Made by a program: the position numbers and the translations under genes
From: Winogradskyella eckloniae
Lineage (GTDB): Bacteria; Bacteroidota; Bacteroidia; Flavobacteriales; Flavobacteriaceae
Length of the DNA: 64,000 nucleotides
Assembly (NCBI RefSeq): GCF_013249045.1
Contig: NZ_JABRWP010000002.1
Location: 434,001 to 498,000 of the forward strand
Reading direction: 5' to 3'
Part shown: piece after piece, positions 36,555 to 44,930 of the stretch
Position numbering within the stretch: the stretch's first letter is position 1
Layout: each line of letters starts with the position of its first letter
The notes under the pieces: model-generated
Databases searched by the model: none
What the model was told of the DNA's origin: nothing
What the model saw: the letters and a program-made list of their open reading frames with translations, nothing else

Positions 36555-37412
36555 ATGTTGTTGCAAACAGAGCAAGAAAATTTAGAAAGATTATTTATAT
36601 CTAGATATATGATTCCTATAGGCATTGCAATACTTGTTCTTTTTATAATTTATAGATTATTTAAAATTATTCAATTTTTATATGCAACCAAGTTTAGTAA
36701 ACCATTGTTTACACACCTTTATCTAAAACGGAATGAATTAACCGCAGCACAGCGATCTATATTAAAAAAGGAGTATGCGTTTTATAACAAGTTAAAAGAT
36801 CGGCATCAACTACATTTTGAGCATAGAGTTGCTGTTTTTATAAATGAAAATGAGTTTGTTGGAAAAGAAGAACTAATTGTAACAGACTGCATGAAAGTTA
36901 TCATTGCGGCTACAGCTACGATGTTAACTTTTGGATTTAAAAAGCACAGGTTAAATATAATAGACACGGTTATAATTTACCCAAAAGTTTATTTTTCTAG
37001 TATTAATGGTGTGTATCACAAGGGAGAAACTAATCCGCAAATGAAAGCCATTGTTTTTTCTTGGGAGGACTTTAATCACGGCTATAAAATAGGAGATGAC
37101 AATCTAAATCTTGGTATTCATGAATTTGGTCACGCCATTCACTTAAATGCTAAAACGAGTAAAGATATAAGTAGTCATATTTTTAATACGGGCTTTAATG
37201 CACTAATAACTTATTTGCAAAGTAATGAGAATGTAAGAAAAAATCTGCTTGCATCTAAATATTTTAGAACCTACGCATTTACTAATCATTTTGAATTTTT
37301 TGCAGTTCTTCTCGAAAATTTTATTGAAACACCAGATGAGTTTAAATCTCAGTTTCCAGAATTATATAGATACATGAGGGAAATGCTTAATTTTAGGTTT
37401 GCTGGTTATTAA
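36555..37412 (+). CDS. MtfA-like (M90) zinc-dependent peptidase
   Basis: Predicted metallopeptidase with a transmembrane helix near the N-terminus (PIGIAILVLFIIYRLF) and the zinc motif HEFGHAIH (about residues 194-201), followed by a downstream Glu-containing segment FEFFAVLLENF. In E. coli MtfA binds and inactivates the regulator Mlc; that role is not implied here. An alternative ATG at 36609 would remove 18 residues and start just before the helix. It is flanked by a divergent flavoprotein gene and a bidirectional terminator. Confidence 0.82.
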   Translation: MLLQTEQENLERLFISRYMIPIGIAILVLFIIYRLFKIIQFLYATKFSKPLFTHLYLKRNELTAAQRSILKKEYAFYNKLKDRHQLHFEHRVAVFINENEFVGKEELIVTDCMKVIIAATATMLTFGFKKHRLNIIDTVIIYPKVYFSSINGVYHKGETNPQMKAIVFSWEDFNHGYKIGDDNLNLGIHEFGHAIHLNAKTSKDISSHIFNTGFNALITYLQSNENVRKNLLASKYFRTYAFTNHFEFFAVLLENFIETPDEFKSQFPELYRYMREMLNFRFAGY

Positions 37413-37456
37413 TTTCTGCAGAAAGCTTTTAATTAAATATATAACAATAGAGAATA

Positions 37457-37485
37457 AAAAAAAGCGGCTATTGCCGCTTTTTTTA
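37457..37485. terminator. bidirectional terminator
   Basis: GCGGC/GCCGC stem flanked by seven A residues on the left and a matching T run on the right (37457-37485). This allows termination of both the convergent peptidase gene and the T9SS cargo gene. Confidence 0.85.
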
Positions 37486-37509
37486 TGTGTTAAAATTTAT
37501 AATACTAAA

Positions 37510-38970
37510 TTAATCTTTAGTAACTCTTATTGTTTGAGTATTATCTCCTGATGTAATTTTCACTAAATATAATCCTTGTGATAAGTCAGACATATCAATT
37601 GAAGAATTCGTAATCTCATTTTTAGAGAAAGTTGCAACACTCTGACCAAGTAAATTAAATACTGTAACATTATCTACGTCTTGTGAAGACTTTATGTTTA
37701 AAAGTCCAGAAGTTGGATTTGGATATACGCCAAATGACTGTAAAGTATTATCTTCTATACCTAAAGTTGCGTCAGTAGTAAAGCTCCAAACATTTGTAGC
37801 TGTTGTAATACCAAAACAATTTACAACATCAACACTCCAATAGTAAGTTGTACTAACTGCAAGACCAGTAATAGTTCCACCATTCGCAAAATTTTCAAAA
37901 GATTGAGTTGGAGGGTTTGTAGTACCAAGATTTAATGTAAATGAATCATCAGGGCTTGCTGCTGTCCAGCTAAAACTATATGATGAATCTGGTGCTTCTA
38001 AAGGAACGGCAGTCGCTGCATCAGCAGGTGAAGGTGCAGTCGCTGGTGATGGTGCTGCAGTTTCATTGCATGCCTCTGTAGTAAAGCTCCAAATTGGACC
38101 AGCAGTTACACCATTACAGTTAACAGCGTCAATAGACCAATAATAAGTTGTATTAGGTTCCCAATCATAATTAATTGATACACCACTAGAAAATCCTGTG
38201 ATAGTTCCTAAGTCTCCTCCAGCAGCTGTTATTCCTAAATTTAAGTTATAGCTATCTGCAGGATCACCAGTACTTGATGGTGTCCAGTCAAAAGGTCCAA
38301 GGTTGTTTACAGTAGTCCCATAATTAATTTCTACATTCGTTGCAGCATCTGCAGGTTCAATTGCTGCTGTCACGGCATTCGGAGAAGCCACGGTACATTG
38401 GTAAACTGAAACGTTGTCTACGTACCACGCTACAGCCCAATCACCTGTCCATCTAAAACGAACTTGAGCAGTTGTAGCTCCAGCCAATTCGGTAGTAACA
38501 TCTAGGTTTATCGTTCCTCCATCATAGCCGTCGCCACTGTATGTTTCAACTGTAGTCCACGTGATTCCATCAGTCGTTACTTCTACATAACCAATTCCGC
38601 CATAATTACCTGCGAAATAATGCGAATATCCTAAAGTAACAGAAGTTAGGGATGAACAGTCAAAAACAGGGCTTTCAAGAGCGGCTTCTTCTGCTGTACT
38701 ATTGTTTCCATAGCCGTCACTATCAAATGCTGCATAATTACCGTCACAATTTCCAGAAGTGTATACGTTAGTGTTTCCAGCGGTTAATAAAGCAGCTTCA
38801 CCACCTGTTTCAAATGTCCATATTTCATTGTTGACATTTGCGGCAATATCATTGTTTGTCCAGCCTGTTGGTAAGGTTAGGCCTGCTTCAAAGTCTTCTG
38901 ATAAAACAACTTGCCCAAACATCAGAGAGGATGTGAAAACAAGAGCTAAGAGTAAAGTAATTTTTTTCAT
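37510..38970 (-). CDS. secreted T9SS cargo with C-terminal sorting domain
   Basis: Extracellular or cell-surface protein of 486 residues. It has an N-terminal signal peptide (ending near MFGQ), then a choice-of-anchor-J / MAM-like beta region (EDFEAGLTLPTGWTNND ... WYVDNVSVYQC, about residues 25-192). Two fibronectin-III-like modules follow, each ending in a TTYYWS-D-VNC-G ... WSFTT pattern (about residues 195-298 and 303-400). The C-terminal T9SS type A sorting domain is FGVYPNPTSGLLNIKS...LSQGLYLVKI. Ligand unknown; probably an adhesin or matrix component. Confidence 0.88.
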   Translation of the reverse strand: MKKITLLLALVFTSSLMFGQVVLSEDFEAGLTLPTGWTNNDIAANVNNEIWTFETGGEAALLTAGNTNVYTSGNCDGNYAAFDSDGYGNNSTAEEAALESPVFDCSSLTSVTLGYSHYFAGNYGGIGYVEVTTDGITWTTVETYSGDGYDGGTINLDVTTELAGATTAQVRFRWTGDWAVAWYVDNVSVYQCTVASPNAVTAAIEPADAATNVEINYGTTVNNLGPFDWTPSSTGDPADSYNLNLGITAAGGDLGTITGFSSGVSINYDWEPNTTYYWSIDAVNCNGVTAGPIWSFTTEACNETAAPSPATAPSPADAATAVPLEAPDSSYSFSWTAASPDDSFTLNLGTTNPPTQSFENFANGGTITGLAVSTTYYWSVDVVNCFGITTATNVWSFTTDATLGIEDNTLQSFGVYPNPTSGLLNIKSSQDVDNVTVFNLLGQSVATFSKNEITNSSIDMSDLSQGLYLVKITSGDNTQTIRVTKD

Positions 38971-39102
38971 ATGTTATAGTTTTTTTGGATTAATTCGATA
39001 AAGTTACAAATAATTATTAGCTGAAAATGTTAAATTACTAAAATTCCGTATTTGTGGATTTTAAGTTGCAGAATTCGTAATATTGTACCGTTAAAATCAT
39101 AA

Positions 39103-40080
39103 ATGAAAATTACCGAACAAATAAAACAACCTATTGCTTACGAGATGGATCTTTTTGAACAAAAGTTTCAGCTCTCTATGGCGAGTAAGGTTGCTCTACT
39201 TAATAGAATAACCCATTATATTGTAAATAGAAAAGGCAAACAAATGCGGCCTATGTTCGTTTTTCTTGTTGCGAAAATGATGAATAATGGTGAAGTAAGT
39301 GAGCGTACATATAGAGGTGCTTCAGTAATTGAGTTAATACATACAGCAACATTAGTGCATGATGATGTGGTAGATGATAGTAACCGTAGACGTGGGTTTT
39401 TCTCCATTAATGCGTTGTGGAAAAATAAAATTGCCGTTCTTATAGGTGATTTTTTATTGTCTAAAGGTTTGCTACTCTCTATAGATAATAATGATTTTGA
39501 TTTACTTAAAATTATTTCTGTTGCAGTTCGTGAAATGAGCGAAGGTGAATTACTGCAAATAGAAAAAGCGAGACAGCTTGATATTACCGAAGATGTTTAC
39601 TTTGAAATCATACGGCAAAAAACAGCAACCTTAATAGCTGCATGTTGTAGTTTGGGTGCAGCGTCGGTTAAGCCGAATTCTATAGAAGTAGAAACTATGC
39701 GAAAATTTGGAGAGTTAATTGGAATGGCTTTTCAGATTAAAGATGATTTATTTGATTATGGTGAAGAAGCAATTGGCAAACCTACTGGTATAGATATAAA
39801 GGAGCAGAAAATGACGCTTCCTTTAATTTATGTCTTAAATAATTGTTCTAAAAAGGAGAAATCTTGGTTGATTAATTCCGTAAAAAATCATAATAAAGAT
39901 AAACAACGTGTAAAGGAAGTTATTGCGTTTGTCAAAGAACAAGGTGGACTTGATTACGCTATTTCAAAAATGAAAACCTTTCAAAAGGAAGCCTTGTTGC
40001 TTTTAGAAAAATACCCAGAATCACCATACAGAGCATCTCTAAAGCTTATGGTTGATTACGTAATTGACAGAAAAAAATAA
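39103..40080 (+). CDS. all-trans polyprenyl diphosphate synthase
   Basis: Isoprenyl chain-elongating enzyme of the polyprenyl synthetase family, probably making the octaprenyl or heptaprenyl tail of menaquinone. First aspartate-rich motif HDDVVDDSNRRRG (near residue 86) and second motif KDDLFDYG (near residue 213) bind Mg2+-diphosphate. The KQMRP substrate motif lies near residue 46, and the length (325) is typical. It stands alone, divergent from the T9SS gene. Chain length cannot be inferred safely. Confidence 0.92.
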   Translation: MKITEQIKQPIAYEMDLFEQKFQLSMASKVALLNRITHYIVNRKGKQMRPMFVFLVAKMMNNGEVSERTYRGASVIELIHTATLVHDDVVDDSNRRRGFFSINALWKNKIAVLIGDFLLSKGLLLSIDNNDFDLLKIISVAVREMSEGELLQIEKARQLDITEDVYFEIIRQKTATLIAACCSLGAASVKPNSIEVETMRKFGELIGMAFQIKDDLFDYGEEAIGKPTGIDIKEQKMTLPLIYVLNNCSKKEKSWLINSVKNHNKDKQRVKEVIAFVKEQGGLDYAISKMKTFQKEALLLLEKYPESPYRASLKLMVDYVIDRKK

Positions 40081-40213
40081 TTATATCTTACTGATAATTA
40101 GTTGTTTGTAAATAAATTTAATTATTTTTTATTTCGCAAGCAACCATTGGTTGCAAAATTGCGTCTATACTCATAGAAAGACTTTAGAAGGCTATTGCAA
40201 TTTAAATGAATTA

Positions 40214-40777
40214 ATGAAAGTTATACAACTTCATAAAAACGAATCAAAACTTATTCAGAAAGCTGCGACTCAAAATCGCGAAGCTCAACATTTGCTATAT
40301 GAATTGCACGCACCCAAAATGCTAAGTGTTTGTAGGTATTATATAAAGGATGTTTACCAAGCAGAAGAAGTAATGTTAAATGGATTCTTTAAAGTGTTTA
40401 AATATTTAAAGTCATTTAAAAATGAAGGTAGTTTTGAAGGTTGGGTAAGACGGATAATGGTTAGAGAAGCGATTTCTTATTTAAGACAGCAAAAGCAGAT
40501 TGAGTTTGCGGTAGAAGATCAATTTTTAGAACACGATTCTTCTAATAATATAAATTCTAATATAGAAGTTGCAGAAATACAATTGCTGATAGATAGTTTG
40601 CCAGAAGGTTATAAAATGGTTTTTGTGATGTATGCTATAGAGGGTTATAAGCATCAAGAAATAGCAGAACTATTAAAGATTTCTGAAGGTACTTCAAAAT
40701 CCCAATTGTTTAAAGCAAGACAATTGCTTCAGAGCAAAATTAATGAACTAAATAACAACAGTTATGGCTCCAATTAA
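40214..40777 (+). CDS. ECF-type RNA polymerase sigma factor
   Basis: Sigma-70 family ECF sigma factor of 187 residues. Region 2 (HLLYELHAPKMLSVCRYYIKDVYQAEEVMLNGFFKVFKYL) and region 4 HTH (EGYKHQEIAELLKISEGTSKSQLFKAR) are clear. The ATG at 40214 is chosen; the upstream in-frame TTG at 40151 adds 21 residues with no similarity to the family. Its stop overlaps the next gene by 14 bases, which encodes a single-pass membrane protein that is probably its anti-sigma factor. Confidence 0.9.
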   Translation: MKVIQLHKNESKLIQKAATQNREAQHLLYELHAPKMLSVCRYYIKDVYQAEEVMLNGFFKVFKYLKSFKNEGSFEGWVRRIMVREAISYLRQQKQIEFAVEDQFLEHDSSNNINSNIEVAEIQLLIDSLPEGYKMVFVMYAIEGYKHQEIAELLKISEGTSKSQLFKARQLLQSKINELNNNSYGSN

Positions 40778-41549
40778 ATTTGAAGAAAATGTAAAAGATA
40801 AGTTAGAAAAAAGAACCTTATCGCCTTCGCAAGACGGTTGGTCTAAGTTGTCTAACCGATTAGATGAAGATCAACATACATCTAAAAAACCGTTGTATTG
40901 GTGGTTAAGTATTGCGGCAGGCATATTATTAATGATGGCAGTTGCGATTCAATTTTTTAATAAAGCAGATTCAGAAAAACAATTGCCACAAATTGTAAAT
41001 GAAGATAGTATTAATGGACAAATCCAGCAAGATAAAACCCAACCCAATGCGCATAAACTTATTGAGTTAGTAGAACAAGACAAAACTGAAGAGAAAAACC
41101 TAGAAACATTACCAGAGCTTATAAGCGACAACCGTATTGATTATAAAAAAGTAACCAAAGAAAAAAGTATGTCAGGTACCAAGGTTGCATCTCATAATGC
41201 AATTCAAAAAGATTTAAATACAACTATACATACGGATGAAATCAATAAACCGAAACAGAATGTTATAGATACTGCTATGCTGCAAGAAGCTATGGTCGTG
41301 GCTATGCAAGAATTAAAAAACGAACAAGCAGAGGTAAGTGATAGAGAACTAGATTCTTTATTAAAAATAGCGAGTAAAGAATTATTTAAGAACAATTTAC
41401 ACATCGAATCTGTTAAAATTACAGATGCAGAAACCTTATTACTACGCGCAGAAGAAGAAATGGGACAATCTTTTAGAACTAAGGTCTTTGAAGCTTTAAA
41501 AGACAGTTATAATTCAGTAAAAACAGCAGTTGCAGATCGAAACAATTAA
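40764..41549 (+). CDS. probable anti-sigma factor, single-pass membrane protein
   Basis: A 261-residue protein with a cytoplasmic N-terminal segment (WSKLSNRLDE), one transmembrane helix (WWLSIAAGILLMMAVAIQFF, about residues 46-65), and a long charged extracytoplasmic region with coiled-coil character. The overlap with the ECF sigma gene and this topology suggest an anti-sigma role. No zinc-binding HxxxCxxC motif is present, so it differs from ZAS-type anti-sigmas. Function is inferred from context only. Confidence 0.6.
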   Translation: MAPIKFEENVKDKLEKRTLSPSQDGWSKLSNRLDEDQHTSKKPLYWWLSIAAGILLMMAVAIQFFNKADSEKQLPQIVNEDSINGQIQQDKTQPNAHKLIELVEQDKTEEKNLETLPELISDNRIDYKKVTKEKSMSGTKVASHNAIQKDLNTTIHTDEINKPKQNVIDTAMLQEAMVVAMQELKNEQAEVSDRELDSLLKIASKELFKNNLHIESVKITDAETLLLRAEEEMGQSFRTKVFEALKDSYNSVKTAVADRNN

Positions 41550-41595
41550 AACATCAAATCAAAATAAATCATCATTAATCAAAAAACGAACAGTC

Positions 41596-42678
41596 ATGAA
41601 CACAATTACAAAGCTATTAGTATGCCTAATTTTAAGCATTACTATATCAAAGTTACAAGCACAGACAAAGGATTTAGATTCTATTAGAAAAGAAAAAGTA
41701 GACTACAAAATTGTTAAATTAGAAGAAGAAAGGTCTCAAATTGAAGAACAAGAAAAAGGAGCCTTAAAACTCAAAATTCAAAAAATCAATGCGAGGTTAG
41801 ATGCCGATGAAATCACTGCAGCGGAAGCTGAAAACCTAAAGAAAGAAGCGGCAAAGATAGCTGTTTTAAATATTGAAAACAGAACGGTTATTATAGATAA
41901 GCAGATTGCATTACTAAGGCGTAATGGCTATGATGCTTATCAATATAGAAGGGATGATGACGAGAAGGTAGAATTAAACATTGGATCTAACGGTTTGCAT
42001 ATAAATATTGGATCTGAAGAAAAAGCACCTAAATACGATCTTAGAACCACTAATAAAATGTTATTTGCTATAGGCTTTAACAATACTATAATTGATGGCG
42101 AAAATTTGGATGATTCGCCATATAAAATTGGAGGTTCTGGTTTTGTAGAATTAGGTTGGTTATGGCAAACACGTCTTTTTAAAGATTCTAATTTTATGAG
42201 AGTAAATTATGGATTTTCGTTTCAATGGAATAAATTAAACATGAAAGATAATCAATATTTCGTGCAAACAGATGATGTAACGTCATTGCAAGAGTTTCCT
42301 GTAGATCTCGATAAAGCCCAATTTAGAGTCACTAATTTAGTGGTGCCGATGCACTTAGAATTTGGGCCATCTAAAAAAAGAGAGTTTAAGGATAAAATTA
42401 GATATACAACGGAAAACCAGTTTAAATTCGGGATTGGTGGTTATGGTGGTTTAAGGCTTGGTACATTGCAAAAACTGAAGTACAAAGAAAATGGCGATCG
42501 TGTTAAGGATAAAATCAGAAAAAATTACAATACGTCAAATTTTGTATACGGTTTAAGTGCATATGTTGGATTTGATGACGTGTCACTTTACGTAAAATAT
42601 GATCTAAACCCATTATTTAAAGACCAAGCCGTAGATCAGAATAATATTTCTGTTGGACTGCGTTTTGACTTAGATTAA
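41596..42678 (+). CDS. secreted coiled-coil plus outer-membrane beta-barrel-like protein
   Basis: Conserved hypothetical of 360 residues. It has a signal peptide (about residues 1-23, ending KLQAQT), a Glu/Lys-rich coiled-coil stretch (about residues 25-110), and then alternating hydrophobic strands (FAIGFNNT, GFVELGWLWQTRLF, FGIGGYGGLRLG, FVYGLSAYVGFDDVSLYVKYDL) ending in the aromatic-rich LRFDLD, as in small porin-like barrels. ATG 41596 is used because the earlier TTG at 41530 overlaps the previous gene. It may be the regulated target of the sigma/anti-sigma pair. Confidence 0.65.
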   Translation: MNTITKLLVCLILSITISKLQAQTKDLDSIRKEKVDYKIVKLEEERSQIEEQEKGALKLKIQKINARLDADEITAAEAENLKKEAAKIAVLNIENRTVIIDKQIALLRRNGYDAYQYRRDDDEKVELNIGSNGLHINIGSEEKAPKYDLRTTNKMLFAIGFNNTIIDGENLDDSPYKIGGSGFVELGWLWQTRLFKDSNFMRVNYGFSFQWNKLNMKDNQYFVQTDDVTSLQEFPVDLDKAQFRVTNLVVPMHLEFGPSKKREFKDKIRYTTENQFKFGIGGYGGLRLGTLQKLKYKENGDRVKDKIRKNYNTSNFVYGLSAYVGFDDVSLYVKYDLNPLFKDQAVDQNNISVGLRFDLD

Positions 42679-42700
42679 TCAGTCGGGATATATAAGTTTA

Positions 42701-42738
42701 AAAGCCTAAATCTATATCTAAGATTTGGGCTTTTTATT
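42701..42738. terminator. bidirectional terminator
   Basis: Arms AAAGCCTAAATCT (42701-42713) and AGATTTGGGCTTT (42721-42733) with one mismatch form a stem followed by TTATTTT. The right side touches the stop of the convergent phosphoesterase gene at 42734. Confidence 0.8.
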
Positions 42739-43582
42739 TTAACGGATCTAAATGGTCTGTAGATTTAAGGTTTACAAACGTATGCGTAATTGTGTCTTTA
42801 GAAACTTCCCATTGTCTAAAACCTAGTGGTCTATCATCTAGGTTTTTACTAGTCGCTTCACCACTTACGAGTTGAATGCCTTCAAAATTATTGATGGTTA
42901 ATTTATGCGTATGGCCAGATAAATATGCCGATACATTATTGTTTTTAAACAATTCTAGTATTTCTTTACGTTTATCAACTGGTAAATTAAAATAATGTTC
43001 TTCTTCGTTTGGAGATTCTGTAAATAAAGGATAATGACCAATAACAAATACAGCATGCTGTTCTTCTTTTTGAGTCTTAAGTGTGTTTTTAAACCAGTTA
43101 TAATGCTTTTTAGATTCATTTTCAACATCTACTTTTAGTAACTGTGTGTTTATAACAACAAAAGCATTGTTCTTGTGTTTAAAATCATAGTAATCTTTAC
43201 CAATCGTATTTCTATAAAAACGCAATGTAGAGTCATTTGGGATATTGCCTACATCGTGATTTCCAGCAGCAACGTAACACGTTGTTTTTAGACCTTTCAT
43301 GATGTTTTTAAATTCTATATATGTGCTATCAGCAGCATCATTGACTAGATCTCCATAGATAACTACAAAGTCCGTGTTTAATTCATTTATTTGAGAAACC
43401 GCTTGTTTAAAGGTAGCGATATCATGTTTATAGCCACCCATGCCTAACTGCGTGTCGCACAATTGAACGAAGGAAAAGGATTCTGTATCCTTGGTTGTAC
43501 AAGACATAAAGTTTAACAACAAGCTTGTAATCACAATACAAAGCTTTAATGATGAAGCGCTACTTTTTAATTTAGAATGCAT
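42734..43582 (-). CDS. calcineurin-like metallophosphoesterase lipoprotein
   Basis: Predicted periplasmic or surface lipoprotein of 282 residues with a lipobox near LLNFMSC. All metallophosphoesterase blocks are present: CDTQLG (D-x-Q variant of D-x-H), YGDLVND, AAGNHDVGN, IGHYPLF and SGHTHKL. Phosphodiesterase or phosphatase activity with two metal ions is expected; the substrate is unknown. The first block has Gln where many members have His, a known variant. It is a single gene on the minus strand. Confidence 0.87.
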   Translation of the reverse strand: MHSKLKSSASSLKLCIVITSLLLNFMSCTTKDTESFSFVQLCDTQLGMGGYKHDIATFKQAVSQINELNTDFVVIYGDLVNDAADSTYIEFKNIMKGLKTTCYVAAGNHDVGNIPNDSTLRFYRNTIGKDYYDFKHKNNAFVVINTQLLKVDVENESKKHYNWFKNTLKTQKEEQHAVFVIGHYPLFTESPNEEEHYFNLPVDKRKEILELFKNNNVSAYLSGHTHKLTINNFEGIQLVSGEATSKNLDDRPLGFRQWEVSKDTITHTFVNLKSTDHLDPLK

Positions 43583-43678
43583 ACTAATTTAGTTCTAATT
43601 AAGAAGCTAAAGTTATATAATCTCATTGTGAAAACCACTGAATTATACGATGGTTTTTATAAAATAACCTAGCTAAGC

Positions 43679-44800
43679 TTATTCTTTGGCTTTGAAAGCG
43701 TCTTCATACTCAATTTCATCATCCACCACACCCTTAAAAGCTTTTATCCATGCATTTTCAAAAATGTTAATGACACTTGGTAAAACACCAGCTTCAATAG
43801 TGTTTAAGTTTCCTTCAAGAGGTATTTTTGTAGCTAAAGTGTCTGTTCTCTGATTTTTTAAAATAAACTTAAAGAAACCAACAAAACCTTCCCATAGCAC
43901 ACTAAGAAAATTGTCATCTTTGCTAATAAGTTTAGAGTTTGTAACCAAAGGTTTCATATAGCCTTTTAAATAGCCATCAGCAATGGCGAGTTCACTAAAT
44001 AACTCAAATGTTCCAGAATCAAAATCTATACCAGCATAATGTTGTGTAAAGGCATTTAAAGCTGTGACGTCTGCTTGTTTTAAACCAAATTCAATATTCA
44101 AATCTGGTATTTCTTTAATAAGATTAATTTGGCCATCTAAAGTCATTTTACCATTGCCAATAGACCTTGCTGTTGCATGGATTGGTGAAGGTAATGTGCG
44201 AGATTTGGCCGACACATTTCTCAAGTTTTTGGCAGTAAGATCTAGATGATTAAAATGTAAATCGATATTGGGATCTGCCTGTAACTCTACAAATGCCAAT
44301 TTTCCATTTTTAATTTCAAAATTATTTATGTCAATAGGTACTAAATCAGTTAATGCTTTGGTCCAATCCTCAGAATCTGCAGTTTCTCCTTCGGTTTGTT
44401 GATCTTCCATAACATATATTACTTCAGGACTAAACATAATAATCTCACTCACTATTTTTCCTTTAAAAATTGATTTCCATTCAATAGATATGTCAGTTTC
44501 TGGGAAATTTAAAAAAGGAACTTGCGTTTTGGCATTAACTTTATTGAGGTATAAGTCTTCAATTACGTAAGCACCACGAACTAATGAAATGTTTATGTCT
44601 TTAACTTCACCATAATAACCAGGTAAATCTGCTAATACTTTATTGACCTCGGCTTTTACAAAATAGGGCAAATAAATCCTTACAGAGATTAATATAAGTA
44701 CAATAATCGCTGGGACAATGTATCTCTTTTTTTTATAGGCTTTTCTTTTGTGTTTAGACTGTTGAGAATTTGTTTTGCCGTCAATTGCTGAATCGTTCAT
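43679..44800 (-). CDS. DUF748/AsmA-like membrane protein
   Basis: A 373-residue protein with a basic cytoplasmic N-terminus, one transmembrane helix (YIVPAIIVLILISVRIYLPYF, about residues 28-48) and a long periplasmic region of alternating strands. It resembles DUF748/AsmA-like proteins, which form elongated beta grooves implicated in lipid transport or envelope assembly. The motif NFEIKNGKLAFVELQADPNIDLHFNHLDLTAKNL is split across its middle. Function is not established. It is divergent from dnaG. Confidence 0.7.
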   Translation of the reverse strand: MNDSAIDGKTNSQQSKHKRKAYKKKRYIVPAIIVLILISVRIYLPYFVKAEVNKVLADLPGYYGEVKDINISLVRGAYVIEDLYLNKVNAKTQVPFLNFPETDISIEWKSIFKGKIVSEIIMFSPEVIYVMEDQQTEGETADSEDWTKALTDLVPIDINNFEIKNGKLAFVELQADPNIDLHFNHLDLTAKNLRNVSAKSRTLPSPIHATARSIGNGKMTLDGQINLIKEIPDLNIEFGLKQADVTALNAFTQHYAGIDFDSGTFELFSELAIADGYLKGYMKPLVTNSKLISKDDNFLSVLWEGFVGFFKFILKNQRTDTLATKIPLEGNLNTIEAGVLPSVINIFENAWIKAFKGVVDDEIEYEDAFKAKE

Positions 44801-44930
44801 ATTCTAAATATAAGAAAATGACGTTTATTGTTAGTTTTAATTGTTTAATGTTTAACATTTGAGTTGTTATAGTTTGTAGAATTTTGGATTTATCTTCTTA
44901 AATTTACAGACTACTTAAATCTCAAAATAA

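Noticed and set aside
36410-36604. 64-codon ORF upstream of the MtfA-like gene
   Set aside because: It overlaps the MtfA-like gene in another frame, has no recognisable domain or family features, and has no convincing ribosome-binding site.
40151-40213. 21-residue upstream extension of the ECF sigma factor
   Set aside because: TTG start with Cys-rich non-family sequence; ATG 40214 fits the family N-terminus.
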